Source: Variovorax sp. OK212
GTDB taxonomy: Bacteria > Pseudomonadota > Gammaproteobacteria > Burkholderiales > Burkholderiaceae_C
DNA: 64,000 nt
Direction: 5' to 3'
NCBI RefSeq assembly: GCF_900112425.1
Contig: NZ_FOLP01000015.1
Coordinates: 1-64,000, forward strand
Shown: positions 8,999 to 17,498 of the stretch, in pieces
Layout of the letters: every line of letters starts with the position of its first letter
How positions within the stretch are numbered: the stretch's first letter is position 1
Program-made: the position numbers and the translations under genes
Notes under the pieces: model-generated
What the model saw: only the letters and a program-made list of their open reading frames with translations
Told to the model about the DNA's origin: nothing
Databases searched by the model: none

Positions 8999-9268
8999 TT
9001 ACTGCTTGACGTGCGTGTTGCCGGATGAGTCCGCCGGGGCCCGCTGGGCGGCGGCAGCCGCTTCCGCTTCCTTGTCCTTCTTGTTGGCCATGTGCCGCCC
9101 GACCACGCAACCGCCCGCGGCGCCGATCAGGCCGTGGTGTCCTGCGACATGCCCGCCCACACCGCCCACGACGGCACCCTTGATGCAGCCCTTTGCGTCT
9201 GCGGCGACGGGCATGGCGAGGAATGCGGCGGCGGTAGCCGCCGCGAGTAAAGCGAACGAAGTCTTCAT
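8999..9268 (-). CDS. Small secreted glycine-zipper protein
   Basis: 89 residues. The start is the ATG at 9268, with an AAGGA ribosome site just upstream on the minus strand. A signal peptide (MKTSFALLAAATAAAFLA, cut near ADA) precedes a glycine-rich segment GAVVGGVGGHVAGHHGLIG and AAGGCVVG, a glycine-zipper pattern typical of small periplasmic or outer-membrane-associated proteins. The tail is charged and Ala-rich (KKDKEAEAAAAAQ). The longer upstream reading frame is not needed. No specific function can be named. Confidence 0.75.
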   Translation of the reverse strand: MKTSFALLAAATAAAFLAMPVAADAKGCIKGAVVGGVGGHVAGHHGLIGAAGGCVVGRHMANKKDKEAEAAAAAQRAPADSSGNTHVKQ

Positions 9269-9562
9269 CGGAGGTCCTTGTCTTTGAAGCTTGGGGACAC
9301 TCAGGCTAGCTGTCTGCGCGCCGGCGAGCGTACGCGGCGGGTGGCTCCGGCTGTAGGCGCGTTTCGGTTGTGTCGGCGCAGCAGAGGCTGGGCATCCCCC
9401 ACGTGGTGCGGTGGTGTGGTGGTGCGGTGGCGGCGCGGTACCGACCGCGGGCGGGTCGTTTGCCGTGGCCGTGTGGCGGACACCGGCAGCCACCTGCTTC
9501 GCAAGACCACCTCGGCGGGCGCTGTCCTCAAGCGCTCGCGGGCGCTGCGCGGACTGCGCTGG

Positions 9563-10789
9563 TCAATTCGGCGTGAGCCGATACAAGCCGCCCTCGTGCT
9601 CGTCCTCGATCAACCACAGCGCGCCGTCCGGCGCCTGCTCGACGGCGCGCACGCGAAAGCCGACCGTCCAGTGCTCGGCCGGTGTCGCGACGGCGCCTTG
9701 CACATCGATCCGGTGCAGGGCACGGCTGACCAGGCCAGGCGCGAACGCCGAGCCCTTCCACTGCGCAAACATCGCGCCGCTGTAGAACATCAGGTTGCCG
9801 GGCGCCAGCACAGGGGTCCAGTAGATCGCGGGCTTGGCGAGGTCGGGGCGGGTGTCGGGGCTGGCAATGGGCACGCCGTCGTAGTTCACCGCATAGGAAA
9901 CGAGCGGCCAGCCGTAGTTCTTGCCCGGCTCGATCAGGTTCAGCTCGTCGCCGCCGCGCGGGCCGTGCTCGAGCTCCCAGAGGCGGCCGTCCGGCGCGAA
10001 CGCAAGGCCGTAGGGCGTGCGATGCCCTGATGTCCAGGTCTCCGACGGCGTCAGGTTGGGGCCGTCGAAAACATGGGTGCGCACGACGGGTGCGGTCTTG
10101 GCGGCCTCGGTATCTCTTGGCGGATCGATCACCGGAACGGACCGTGCGCCGGTCTTGCCCTCCATCGGGTTGCCGGGCGCGGGCTTGCCATCCAGGGTCA
10201 GTCGCAGGATCTTGCCGGCCGGTTGGTTCGGGTCCTGGGCGGGGGTGAAGCGCTGCCTGTCGCCGGCCGTAAGGAACAGAAATTTCTGGTCCGGCGAAAA
10301 GGCCACGGCAGCGCCGACCTGGCCCCCTTTGCCCTTGATCGGGTCGCGCCAGACGACCTTCAGGTTCTCCAGCGACGCGGTGCCGGTGCCGAGCTTCAGC
10401 GTCGCACGGGCCAGCGCCAGGCTCGATGTGTTCGGCTGCTGCCCGGGCTCCGAATAGGTGAGGTAGATGGCCCCGTCGCTCGAATAGGACGGGGCCAGGT
10501 ACACGCCGAGCAGGCCGTTCTGGCCTTGATAAAGCACCGGCGGCACGCCCGTGACCTCGAGCTTCTGCCCCGCTGGCGTCGCCAGAAAGAGCTTGCCGCT
10601 CTTCTCGGTGATCAGCATGCGTGCGTCGGGCAGGAAGGCGATGCGCCATGGCAAGTCGAACTGCGCAACCTTCGTGAGCTTGAAGGGAGGCGTTGGGCTG
10701 GCGGGAAGCGCTCCGGCGTTGATCTGCGCAAGCACGGGCGTTGCCGCCACAAGCACGCAAGGGATGAGACCCGACTTCGGCAGTTGCAT
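9563..10789 (-). CDS. PQQ-dependent aldose sugar dehydrogenase (YliI/Asd family), periplasmic
   Basis: 408 residues with an N-terminal signal peptide (cleaved near VLA-Q). Hallmarks of the soluble glucose/aldose dehydrogenase beta-propeller are FLPDARMLITEKSGKL, the GLLGVYLAP segment, the WTSGHRTPYGLAFAPDGRLW segment and ELEHGPRGGDELNLI with NYGWP. The SGHRxPxGL His/Arg motif and the GPRGGDE loop correspond to catalytic and PQQ-binding regions in the family. It would oxidise aldoses in the periplasm. It stands alone on the minus strand, with a ~27-bp gap to the next minus gene. Confidence 0.88.
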   Translation of the reverse strand: MQLPKSGLIPCVLVAATPVLAQINAGALPASPTPPFKLTKVAQFDLPWRIAFLPDARMLITEKSGKLFLATPAGQKLEVTGVPPVLYQGQNGLLGVYLAPSYSSDGAIYLTYSEPGQQPNTSSLALARATLKLGTGTASLENLKVVWRDPIKGKGGQVGAAVAFSPDQKFLFLTAGDRQRFTPAQDPNQPAGKILRLTLDGKPAPGNPMEGKTGARSVPVIDPPRDTEAAKTAPVVRTHVFDGPNLTPSETWTSGHRTPYGLAFAPDGRLWELEHGPRGGDELNLIEPGKNYGWPLVSYAVNYDGVPIASPDTRPDLAKPAIYWTPVLAPGNLMFYSGAMFAQWKGSAFAPGLVSRALHRIDVQGAVATPAEHWTVGFRVRAVEQAPDGALWLIEDEHEGGLYRLTPN

Positions 10790-10816
10790 GCTTCGCTCGT
10801 CCGCCCGTTGCCGCGA

Positions 10817-11658
10817 TCAGGCCAGTGCCTGGTTGAATGTCGCCAGCAGGCGCGTCCATGCGCGCTCGGCCTGGGCTGCGTCGTAGACCCGTGAGTCGGG
10901 CGGGCACCATCCGTGGGCTGCGGGGTACACCTCCACCTCGGCGGACAGCTTCGCGCTCTCGAACGCGGTGCGCAGCGTGGTCTTGGTTTCGGGCTCCTTG
11001 GCGTCGTCGTTCTCGGCCACTGCAATCAGGTAGCGCGCCTTCGTCTGGGCCAGCAGGCGATGGGGGCTGTCGGGCGACCCGTTCACCATGGCGGCACCGT
11101 GGAAGGTGCCGACGGCGCCCACGCGGTCGGGCGCCACGGTCGCGGTACGCACCGCAATCGGCCCGCCCATGCAGTAGCCGGTGGTGCCGAGCTTGCGCGC
11201 CTTGTCCACCTCTTTTTGGGCATCGAGCCAGGCCACGAAGGCTTTGGCGTCGCTCAGGTGCATGGCCGGGGTCAGGGCCTGCATCAGCGGCATCACCTCG
11301 GCGATGGCCGTCTGGCCGCCCTGCGCCGCGGTGGGCGCTTTCTTCTGCCGGTAGAAGGGGTTCACCACCAGCACGCTGTAGCCCGATTCGGCCAGGCGCC
11401 GACCCATTTGCCTGAAGGCCGGGCGTAGGCCGAACACGTCGGGCCAGATCAGCACGCCGGGTGCCGCGCCCGCCGTGGGTGCGACAAAGTAGGCGTCGCA
11501 GCTGCCGTCCACCGTGGTGATGGTCACCTCGCGTTCGGCCACGCCCCCGCGTTGGCCACGCCGGGCAACGCCGTCAGCAGGCCGGCGGATGCGGCCCACG
11601 TGCCGAAGTCGCGGCGGGTGTACTTCTTGAGCTCTTCCTGGTCGTTCAGATCACACAT
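10817..11658 (-). pseudogene. Dienelactone hydrolase family protein with Tat signal, broken by a -1 frameshift
   Basis: The 3' frame (10817 to about 11548) encodes an alpha/beta hydrolase of the dienelactone hydrolase family: WPDVFGLRPAFRQMG, a GYCMGG nucleophile motif (Cys) and AHGW with the His. The N-terminal part is in another frame: it starts at the ATG at 11658 (MCDLNDQEELKKY), has a Tat motif TRRDFG and a hydrophobic run ending LPGVANA, then hits a stop. The two halves meet at a C5 run at 11544-11548 (G5 on the coding strand). One extra G restores GVANA-GG-VAEREVTI, which is the layout I know for this family. It is either a real frameshift, a sequencing error, or programmed slippage; a five-base run is short for the last. 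Confidence 0.8.
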
Positions 11659-11958
11659 GTCGGGTCTACCTTGTCGGGGTTGCGTCAGGGGTCCGCTTTT
11701 CCCACGAATCGCGACGGGCAGCAAGCAAGGGGTCTTTCCCGGTCGTTGAGCGTGGCCGCGTCGGCCGGGAAGCGACGGGGTCCGCGAGCGTTCGTCCGGC
11801 GACGCGCTCATGTCGGCTCTTTTCGATCCTTCGGAATCCCGAACAGGCACATCAGGCTTCCCGCCAGCAGCAATGCAACGGACACACCAAGGCCGGCACA
11901 AGAACAGAAAGCCCGCGCGGGCTCGAGCTCCGTGCTCGAACCGAGCGAACCCCATCCG
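11659..11958. other. 300-bp intergenic region with a terminator and a membrane-peptide-like remnant
   Basis: Apart from the terminator near 11900-11922, one minus-strand frame ending at 11808 reads a hydrophobic stretch (GVSVALLLAGSLMCLFG) followed by IPKDRKEPT and a stop. It has no credible start codon and is likely a decayed small membrane-protein gene. Nothing else is supported. Confidence 0.3.
11900..11922 (-). terminator. Probable intrinsic terminator of the DUF6194 gene
   Basis: On the minus strand the sequence reads GCCCGCGCGGGC followed by TTTCTGTTCTT, a short GC-rich palindrome plus T-rich tail, about 35 bp past the DUF6194 stop. An adjacent imperfect stem (GGTTCGAGC/GCTCGAGCC) lies just upstream. 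Confidence 0.45.
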
Positions 11959-12363
11959 CTATGTGCCCTTGCCCTGCGAGGCCAGCAGGTTGCGTGCTTC
12001 CACGAGCAGCGGCTTCACCGCTTCGAAGGTTTTCGCGCTCGGGTTGATCACGCTCACCCAGTGCATGTTGGCCTCCGTCGGATGCGGCATGAGCCGGTCG
12101 AGCGCGGTGTAGTCGATGCCCGCCCGTTCCTGTTCGCCGAAGAGTGCATGAAAGGTTTGCTCGCCTGTGCGGATGTTGAGCCGGAACACGCCGGGGCGGT
12201 TCAGGTTCGAGGCGCTGTCGGCGTCGCTGTCCTTCGTGACGAGGGTCGCGAACGGCAGCTTGTTGTCCGTCCCGTGAAAGAAAAAGCTGTTGTCGCCGGC
12301 AACCACGAAATGGCCACCGCCGAGCATGTCGATGAGGTGTTGGGTGATGTCGTCTTCGGTCAT
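11959..12363 (-). CDS. DUF6194-like protein
   Basis: 134 residues from the ATG at 12363 (MTEDDITQHLIDML). Characteristic pieces are GDNSFFFHG, FATLVTKD, RPGVFRLNI, FHALFG and MPHPTEANMHWVSVINP. This matches a widespread small family of unknown function (DUF6194), often annotated as cytosolic. The long upstream extension of the same open frame is antisense to the next gene and is excluded. No function is assigned. Confidence 0.75.
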   Translation of the reverse strand: MTEDDITQHLIDMLGGGHFVVAGDNSFFFHGTDNKLPFATLVTKDSDADSASNLNRPGVFRLNIRTGEQTFHALFGEQERAGIDYTALDRLMPHPTEANMHWVSVINPSAKTFEAVKPLLVEARNLLASQGKGT

Positions 12364-12489
12364 GTGCTGCAAAAAAAGCGCTGTCGCTCTGTCGCCCTTC
12401 GGGTCTGTCGAACAGCCAGATGCGCATGATGCCTGCATACCGCCAATGGCAGATGGAGCAACGGCCTGCGAAAGCTCACACTGCCGCCC

Positions 12490-13206
12490 ATGACCGAAGC
12501 CGAAATGCTCGCCACGCAGAAGCAACTGGGGCTCGACCGCGAACGGCTCGAGCGCGAGAAGCTGGAATTCGAGCAGAAGAAGATGCAGCGCGTGACCATC
12601 GCGATCTCGATGGTGGCGCTGGTGGTCTCGCTGCTGCAGGTGGCCGTGGCCTTCATGCAGAGCCGCCTGAGCACCGCGCAGACGGTGGAGAAGTTCATTC
12701 CGCACCTGCAGAAGCCGGAGACGCGCGACGCCGCGCTGCTGACCATGGCCGCCTTCACCGACCAGGAGTTCGTGACCCAGCTGGCCGAGAAGCTCAAGGC
12801 CACGAGCGTGCTCGAGACGCTGCAGGCCAAGGGCACCGACCAGGAGAAGGCGCGCGCCACCGAGGCGCTGTCGTCGCTCGACGTCAAGCGCAAGCAACTG
12901 CTGGAGCGCGCCTTCGACGACAACAAGCAGACGCGCATCCAGGCCACCACCGAGCTGGTGCGCCAATGGTCGAGCGACCCGAAGGTGGTGCCCGAGACCA
13001 TCGCCGCGGCCGGCGGCAAGGCGGGCAACCCGAGCGGCGTGGTCAACGCATTGGTGGTGCTGCGCGAGGCGCAGCCCGAAGCCCTGCGCGCCAACTCGGC
13101 GGAGCTGCTGCCGTTCCTCGACAAGGTGGAGGCGAACGGGCCGCAGACGCGCGCGCTGACGGCGCAGGTGCGCGAGCGCGCCGGCCTGCCTGCGAGCACG
13201 CCTTGA
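12490..13206 (+). CDS. Hypothetical membrane-anchored coiled-coil protein with helical repeats
   Basis: 238 residues. The N-terminus is a charged coiled coil (about 5-33, ERLEREKLEFEQKK), then one transmembrane helix (about 35-56, VTIAISMVALVVSLLQVAVAF). The remainder is an alpha-helical, HEAT-like region (TRDAALLTMAAFTD, ARATEALSSL). It probably exposes helical repeats on one side of the inner membrane. I do not recognise the family. It is divergent from the DUF6194 gene, with a 126-bp intergenic region. Confidence 0.7.
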   Translation: MTEAEMLATQKQLGLDRERLEREKLEFEQKKMQRVTIAISMVALVVSLLQVAVAFMQSRLSTAQTVEKFIPHLQKPETRDAALLTMAAFTDQEFVTQLAEKLKATSVLETLQAKGTDQEKARATEALSSLDVKRKQLLERAFDDNKQTRIQATTELVRQWSSDPKVVPETIAAAGGKAGNPSGVVNALVVLREAQPEALRANSAELLPFLDKVEANGPQTRALTAQVRERAGLPASTP

Positions 13207-13255
13207 CTGCGCGGTGACCCGGCGTCCCGGCGTCCCGGCGACCTAGGGCCCCGGC

Positions 13256-14269
13256 TCAGGGCTTCCAGCGCCGCAGCCCGAGTTCTTCGGCGAGTTGGCG
13301 GTAGCGCTGGATCTGCGCCTGCACGTAGTCGTCGAGCGCGGCACCGGTGAGCGCGAAGGGGTACAGGCCGTGCTGCTCGCGCAGCGCCGCATAGCCGGGC
13401 GCGGCGCTCGCTTCGCGGAAGGCCGCGACCCACGCGCGCGCGGCCGCCTCGGGCACGTCGGCGCTCAGGTACAGGCCGCGCACGGTCGGCCATACCAGGT
13501 CGACGCCTTGCTCGCGCGCGGTCGGCACGCCGGTGAGCGCGCCGCCCAGGCGGTTCTCCGACAGCACCGCGAGCAGCCGCACCGCCGCGCCGCCCGCCAT
13601 GGCCTGCAGCGCCTCGGCCGCGTCGCCGGGGAAGGCATCGACGTGCTTGCCCTGCAGCGCGCCCAGCGCATCGCCGCCGCCTTCGAAGGACACGAAGCGC
13701 ATCGCCTTGTGGTCGCGCCCCGCGGCGCGCACCAGCAGCGCGGCCTTCACCCAGTCCTGGCTGCCGACGGTGCCGCCCGCGCCGAAGGCGATGCGCGAGG
13801 TGTCCTGGCGCAGCGCGGCGACCAGGTCCTGCAGGCGCTTGCAGGGCGAGTCGCGGTGCACGGCAATCACGCCGTAGTCGGTGCCCAGCGTGGCGATCCA
13901 TCGCACGGCGGACGGCGGGTGCGGCCCGAAGCGGCCCTGCGCCAGGTTGAGCAGCGAGCCGCTCGAAAAAGCCACCAGCGTGCCCGGCCCGCCGAGCTTG
14001 CCGGTGGCGATGCGGTCGAACGCGACCGCGCCGATGCCGCCCGGCAGGTAGCGCTGGGCCAGCGGTGGGCGCGCGGGCCGCACGGCCTGCAGTGCATCGC
14101 GCGCCAGGGCGCAGGTCAGCGCGAAACCGCCGCCGGCCTTGGCGGGAATCACGCAGTCGGCGGCGTCTTCGGAAGGGTCGCCCGCGGCCATCGCGCGCGT
14201 GCCGGCCAGCGGCGTCAGCAGCGCGGACAGCGCGCGAAGTGCGTGGCGGCGGGTGAATGGAATTTGCAT
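13256..14269 (-). CDS. Bug-family (TctC-like) periplasmic binding protein
   Basis: 337 residues. The N-terminus has a Tat-like twin Arg (TRRHALRAL) and a hydrophobic stretch ending AMAAG. The mature part has the Bug pattern: AKAGGGFALTCALARDALQ, then RYLPGGIGAVAFD, FSSGSLLNLAQG, ALRQDTSRIAFGAGG and a PTAREQGVD segment. It binds small carboxylates in the periplasm; the ligand is unknown. It is the last gene of a minus-strand set (Bug, tctD, tctE, Bug), 12 bp behind the kinase gene. It may act as a sensor accessory for the kinase. Confidence 0.85.
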   Translation of the reverse strand: MQIPFTRRHALRALSALLTPLAGTRAMAAGDPSEDAADCVIPAKAGGGFALTCALARDALQAVRPARPPLAQRYLPGGIGAVAFDRIATGKLGGPGTLVAFSSGSLLNLAQGRFGPHPPSAVRWIATLGTDYGVIAVHRDSPCKRLQDLVAALRQDTSRIAFGAGGTVGSQDWVKAALLVRAAGRDHKAMRFVSFEGGGDALGALQGKHVDAFPGDAAEALQAMAGGAAVRLLAVLSENRLGGALTGVPTAREQGVDLVWPTVRGLYLSADVPEAAARAWVAAFREASAAPGYAALREQHGLYPFALTGAALDDYVQAQIQRYRQLAEELGLRRWKP

Positions 14270-14281
14270 GGGGCGGGCCTG

Positions 14282-15721
14282 TCAGGCGACAGCCGGGCGC
14301 GGCCACCAGATGATCGCATGCAGCCCCGGGCCGGCCTCGCGTGCCTCGAGCCGCAGCTCGCCCTGGTGCCGCTGCGCGATGGAGCGCGCAATGGCCAGCC
14401 CGAGCCCGAAGCCGCCCTTGCCCGCGCGCGCGCCGCGGCGAAAGCGCTGGCCCAGCGCGGCGCGTTCTTCGTCGCTCAGGCCCGGCCCGTCGTCCTCGAC
14501 GTTGAGGCTCCAGCCCGCCGCGTCGCCGGCCGCAAAGAGCGTGATGGTGCCCTCGGCCGGCGTGTAGGTGATGGCGTTGGTCACCAGGTTGCTCAGCGCT
14601 TCGCGCATCAGCCCGCGGTCGGCCACGGCGAGGAACTCCGGCGTCGGTGAATGAATGCCCAGGTCGATGCCCAGGTCGATCCGCTTGGCGCGCGCCAGCG
14701 GCAGCAGGTCGACCGCCACTTCGCGCAGCAGCGCGGCCATGTCGAACGCGGCGGGCTCCACCAGCACCGTGTCGCTGCGGCCCAGCGCCAGCAGCTGCTG
14801 CGCGCTGCGCGTGGCGCGGCCGATTTCGGTGCCGAGCGCGTCGAGCGCCACCTGTACCTGCGCCGGGTCCTGCTCGCGGCGTGCGTAGTCGGCCTGCATC
14901 TGCAGCGTGGTGAGGTGCGTGCGCAGCTGGTGCGAGGCGTCGTCCAGGAACTGGCGCTGCTGCGTCACCAGGTCCTGCGTGCGCGACATCTGCTGGTTGA
15001 CGGCGGCCACCAGCGGGCGCACTTCGGCGGGCAGGTCGGTCTCGGCGATGCGCGTGAGGTCGTCGGGCGTGCGCGCCTGCACCTCGCGCGCAAGGCGCGA
15101 CAACGGCCGCAGCGCAGTCGCCAGCGCCACCGCGGTGCCGCACAGCAGCATGGCCAGCACCAGGGCGTCGCGCAGCGCCGCGCTGCGCACGAAGCGCGCG
15201 CTGAACTCCTGGCGCGAGCGCGTGCTCTCGCCGACCTGGATCAGCACGCTGCGCCCGGTGCTGCCGGCCGGCGCGCGGTCCAGGTCGCGCCGGTAGGCGG
15301 CCAGGCGCACGGCCTCGCCGAAGTAGGTTGCGTCGTAGAAGGCCGGCACGCCCATCGCCAGTTCGGCGGGCGGCGCGGGCAGGTCGGCGCTGCCCAGCTC
15401 CACCAGTCCGTCGGAGGTCGAGACGCGAAAGAACACCTGCCCGCTGGCCGTGAGCTCGAAGAACTCGAACATGGTGTACGGCAGCTCGACCGACAGGCCG
15501 CCCGAGGCGGTCGAGATGTTGGCGTCGATGGACTTGAGCGCGCCCAGCAGCGAGCGGTCGTAGGCCGCGTTGGCGGCGGCGAGCGCGTCGTGACGCGTCA
15601 TCCACAGCTCCAGGCCGGTCACGATCAGCAGTGCAGGGAACAGCAGCAGCGCAAGGCGCTGCCACAGGCTCGCGCGCTGGAGCCGCTCACGGCATCGCAA
15701 GGTCGGCGGGCGCACGCTCAC
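14282..15721 (-). CDS. tctE: Sensor histidine kinase, TctE-like
   Basis: 479 residues. It starts with GTG at 15721, immediately after the regulator stop. Two transmembrane helices (about 22-41 and 184-203) enclose a periplasmic sensor region of the 2CSK_N type. HisKA has the phospho-acceptor His264 in DASHQLRTHL; the ATPase domain has NLVTNAITYTP, EDDGPGL and FGLGLAIARSI. Proline follows the usual position loosely (HQLRT in place of HELRT/P). It pairs with the response regulator upstream. The neighbouring Bug proteins suggest tricarboxylate or similar acid sensing. Confidence 0.9.
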   Translation of the reverse strand: MSVRPPTLRCRERLQRASLWQRLALLLFPALLIVTGLELWMTRHDALAAANAAYDRSLLGALKSIDANISTASGGLSVELPYTMFEFFELTASGQVFFRVSTSDGLVELGSADLPAPPAELAMGVPAFYDATYFGEAVRLAAYRRDLDRAPAGSTGRSVLIQVGESTRSRQEFSARFVRSAALRDALVLAMLLCGTAVALATALRPLSRLAREVQARTPDDLTRIAETDLPAEVRPLVAAVNQQMSRTQDLVTQQRQFLDDASHQLRTHLTTLQMQADYARREQDPAQVQVALDALGTEIGRATRSAQQLLALGRSDTVLVEPAAFDMAALLREVAVDLLPLARAKRIDLGIDLGIHSPTPEFLAVADRGLMREALSNLVTNAITYTPAEGTITLFAAGDAAGWSLNVEDDGPGLSDEERAALGQRFRRGARAGKGGFGLGLAIARSIAQRHQGELRLEAREAGPGLHAIIWWPRPAVA

Positions 15722-16387
15722 TCAGTCGGCTTCCAGCACATAGCCCAGCCCGCGCAGCGTCACGATGCGCACGCCGCTGCCGTCCAGCCGCTTGCGCAGC
15801 CGGTAGACGAAGACCTCGACCGCCTCGGGGTGCACCTCTTCGTCGTCGGAGAACACGCGCTCCAGTATCTGTTGCTTCGACAGCGGCTCGCCGCTGCGCT
15901 GCACCAGCACGCGCAGCACGGCCAGCTCGCGCGGGGAGAGCGCCAGCGCCTCGCCGTTCAGCGTGAAATGCCGGCGCGCGCCGTCGTACACCAGCGCGCC
16001 GCAGGCCAGGCGCGGATGTTCCACGCCGCGCGCGCGGCGCACCAGCGCGTGCAGCCGCGCTTCGAGTTCGGCCAGCGCGAAGGGCTTGGCAAGAAAGTCG
16101 TCCGCCCCCGCATTGAGCGAGGCCACGCGTTCGTTCAGCGAATCGCGCGCGGTGAGGATGAGCGCGGGCAGCCGCTGGTCGCGTTCGCGCAGCCGCTGCA
16201 GCACCGTGTGGCCGTCCATGCCCGGCAGGCCCAGGTCGAGCACCAGCGCGTCGTGGTCGCGCTGCTGCAGCGCCCGGTCGGCCAGGCGCCCGTCGTCCAC
16301 CCATTCGACCTGGATGCCCGCGTGCTCGAGCGCCTTGCAGAGCCAGGTGCCCAGGGTGTGTTCGTCTTCGGCCAGCAGGATGCGCAT
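15722..16387 (-). CDS. tctD: OmpR/PhoB-type response regulator, TctD-like
   Basis: 221 residues. The receiver domain has acidic residues near E7-D8, phospho-Asp51 (LVLDLGLPGMDG), Thr79 and Lys101 (FLAKPF). The C-terminal winged helix is seen in LSPRELAVLRVLVQRSGEPLSKQQI and VEVFVYRLRKRLDG, then GLGYVLE. Its stop abuts the start of the kinase gene. It probably controls uptake genes for the carboxylate sensed by the flanking system; no tctAB permease is in the window. Confidence 0.92.
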   Translation of the reverse strand: MRILLAEDEHTLGTWLCKALEHAGIQVEWVDDGRLADRALQQRDHDALVLDLGLPGMDGHTVLQRLRERDQRLPALILTARDSLNERVASLNAGADDFLAKPFALAELEARLHALVRRARGVEHPRLACGALVYDGARRHFTLNGEALALSPRELAVLRVLVQRSGEPLSKQQILERVFSDDEEVHPEAVEVFVYRLRKRLDGSGVRIVTLRGLGYVLEAD

Positions 16388-16412
16388 GGCGCGATGCTAG
16401 GGCCTGCGCCCA

Positions 16413-17432
16413 TCAATCCGGCTTGATGTTTGCCCTTGCGATCACCTTCTGCCAGCGCTTCTGCTCGGCCGCGATGAACTGCGCGAACTGCTCCGGCGTG
16501 CCGCCCACGGCCTCGGCCGCATCGGCCGTCAGGCGCTGCATCGAGTCGGGCGACTTCACCGCCTTCATCGTCTCGGCCGAGAGCTTGGTCATCTGCGCGG
16601 GCGTGAAGTTGGCCGGCGCGAGCATGCCGTACCACTGCGTCATTTCGAAGCCCGGGAAGCCCTGCTCGGCCACGGTCGGCACGTCGGGCAACTGTGCCAG
16701 GCGATGGGCCGAGCCGGTCGCGATGCAGCGCACCTTGCCGGCCTTGATGAACGGAATGATCGCGGCCGCACCGATGGCCGAGGCGTCGAGCCGGCCCGAG
16801 AGCAGGTCGGTCACCATCGGGCCGGTGCCGCGGTAGGGCACGTGCAGCATGAACACGTCGGCCGTCATCTTCAGGTACTCGAAGGCCAGGTGGCCTGCGC
16901 TGCCGTTGCCCGCGGACCCGTAGCTGAGCTTGCCGGGCTTGGACTTGGCGTAGGCGATGAACTCCTTCAGGTTTTTCGCCGGCACGTCGGGGTGCACCAC
17001 GTAGAGGCTGGGCACCTTGGCCAGCAGGCTCACGGGCTTGAAGTCCTTGTTGGGGTCGTAGGGCAGCTTGGCAAAGATGTACGGGTTGACCGCCAGCGTG
17101 CCGATGTGGCCCAGGATGACCGTGTGCTGGTCGGTGCTGCGCGCCACTTCGCTCATGGCGATGTTGCCGGCCGCGCCGGGCTTGTTGTCGACGAACACGC
17201 TCTGGCCGAGGGTGCGCGAGAGTTCGGCGGCGGTCGAGCGCGCGACGATTTCCGAGCTGCCGCCGGGCGCGAAGGGCACGACGAAGCGAATCGACTTGCT
17301 GGGCCAGGTGTCTTGCGCCGAGGCCAGCGAGGGCAGCAGCCCGCCGAGGGCGAGGGCGCCGCCGGCCTGCAGCCAGTGGCGGCGGTTGTGGGCGGCGTCG
17401 TTCGGGACATCGTGGGGAAAGAGGTCGGACAT
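16413..17432 (-). CDS. Bug-family (TctC-like) tripartite tricarboxylate binding protein
   Basis: 339 residues. The signal peptide (NRRHWLQAGGALALGGLLPS, Tat-like RRHW) ends near ASAQ. The mature part has the classical Bug motifs: SIRFVVPFAPGGSSEIVAR, VDNKPGAAGNIAMSEVAR, YGSAGNGSAGHLAFEYLK and PTVAEQGFPGFE. It lies 25 bp upstream of tctD. With the downstream Bug protein it frames the two-component system, an arrangement known from other Burkholderiales. Confidence 0.9.
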   Translation of the reverse strand: MSDLFPHDVPNDAAHNRRHWLQAGGALALGGLLPSLASAQDTWPSKSIRFVVPFAPGGSSEIVARSTAAELSRTLGQSVFVDNKPGAAGNIAMSEVARSTDQHTVILGHIGTLAVNPYIFAKLPYDPNKDFKPVSLLAKVPSLYVVHPDVPAKNLKEFIAYAKSKPGKLSYGSAGNGSAGHLAFEYLKMTADVFMLHVPYRGTGPMVTDLLSGRLDASAIGAAAIIPFIKAGKVRCIATGSAHRLAQLPDVPTVAEQGFPGFEMTQWYGMLAPANFTPAQMTKLSAETMKAVKSPDSMQRLTADAAEAVGGTPEQFAQFIAAEQKRWQKVIARANIKPD

Positions 17433-17498
17433 GGTGTGTCTCCAGCGCTTTTGGTTTGAAAGGGCGCATCGTGCCCGGGCGATGCTGTCGGAATGCTG

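Noticed and set aside
9408-9445. GGT/GTG-rich stretch upstream of the glycine-zipper gene as a regulatory repeat
   Set aside because: Irregular spacing and no palindrome; probably simple-sequence drift.
12360-15665. Minus-strand open frame of 1101 codons across the histidine kinase and Bug genes
   Set aside because: It lies in a different frame from tctE and the Bug gene on the same strand and carries no recognisable motif; the real genes fit their families.
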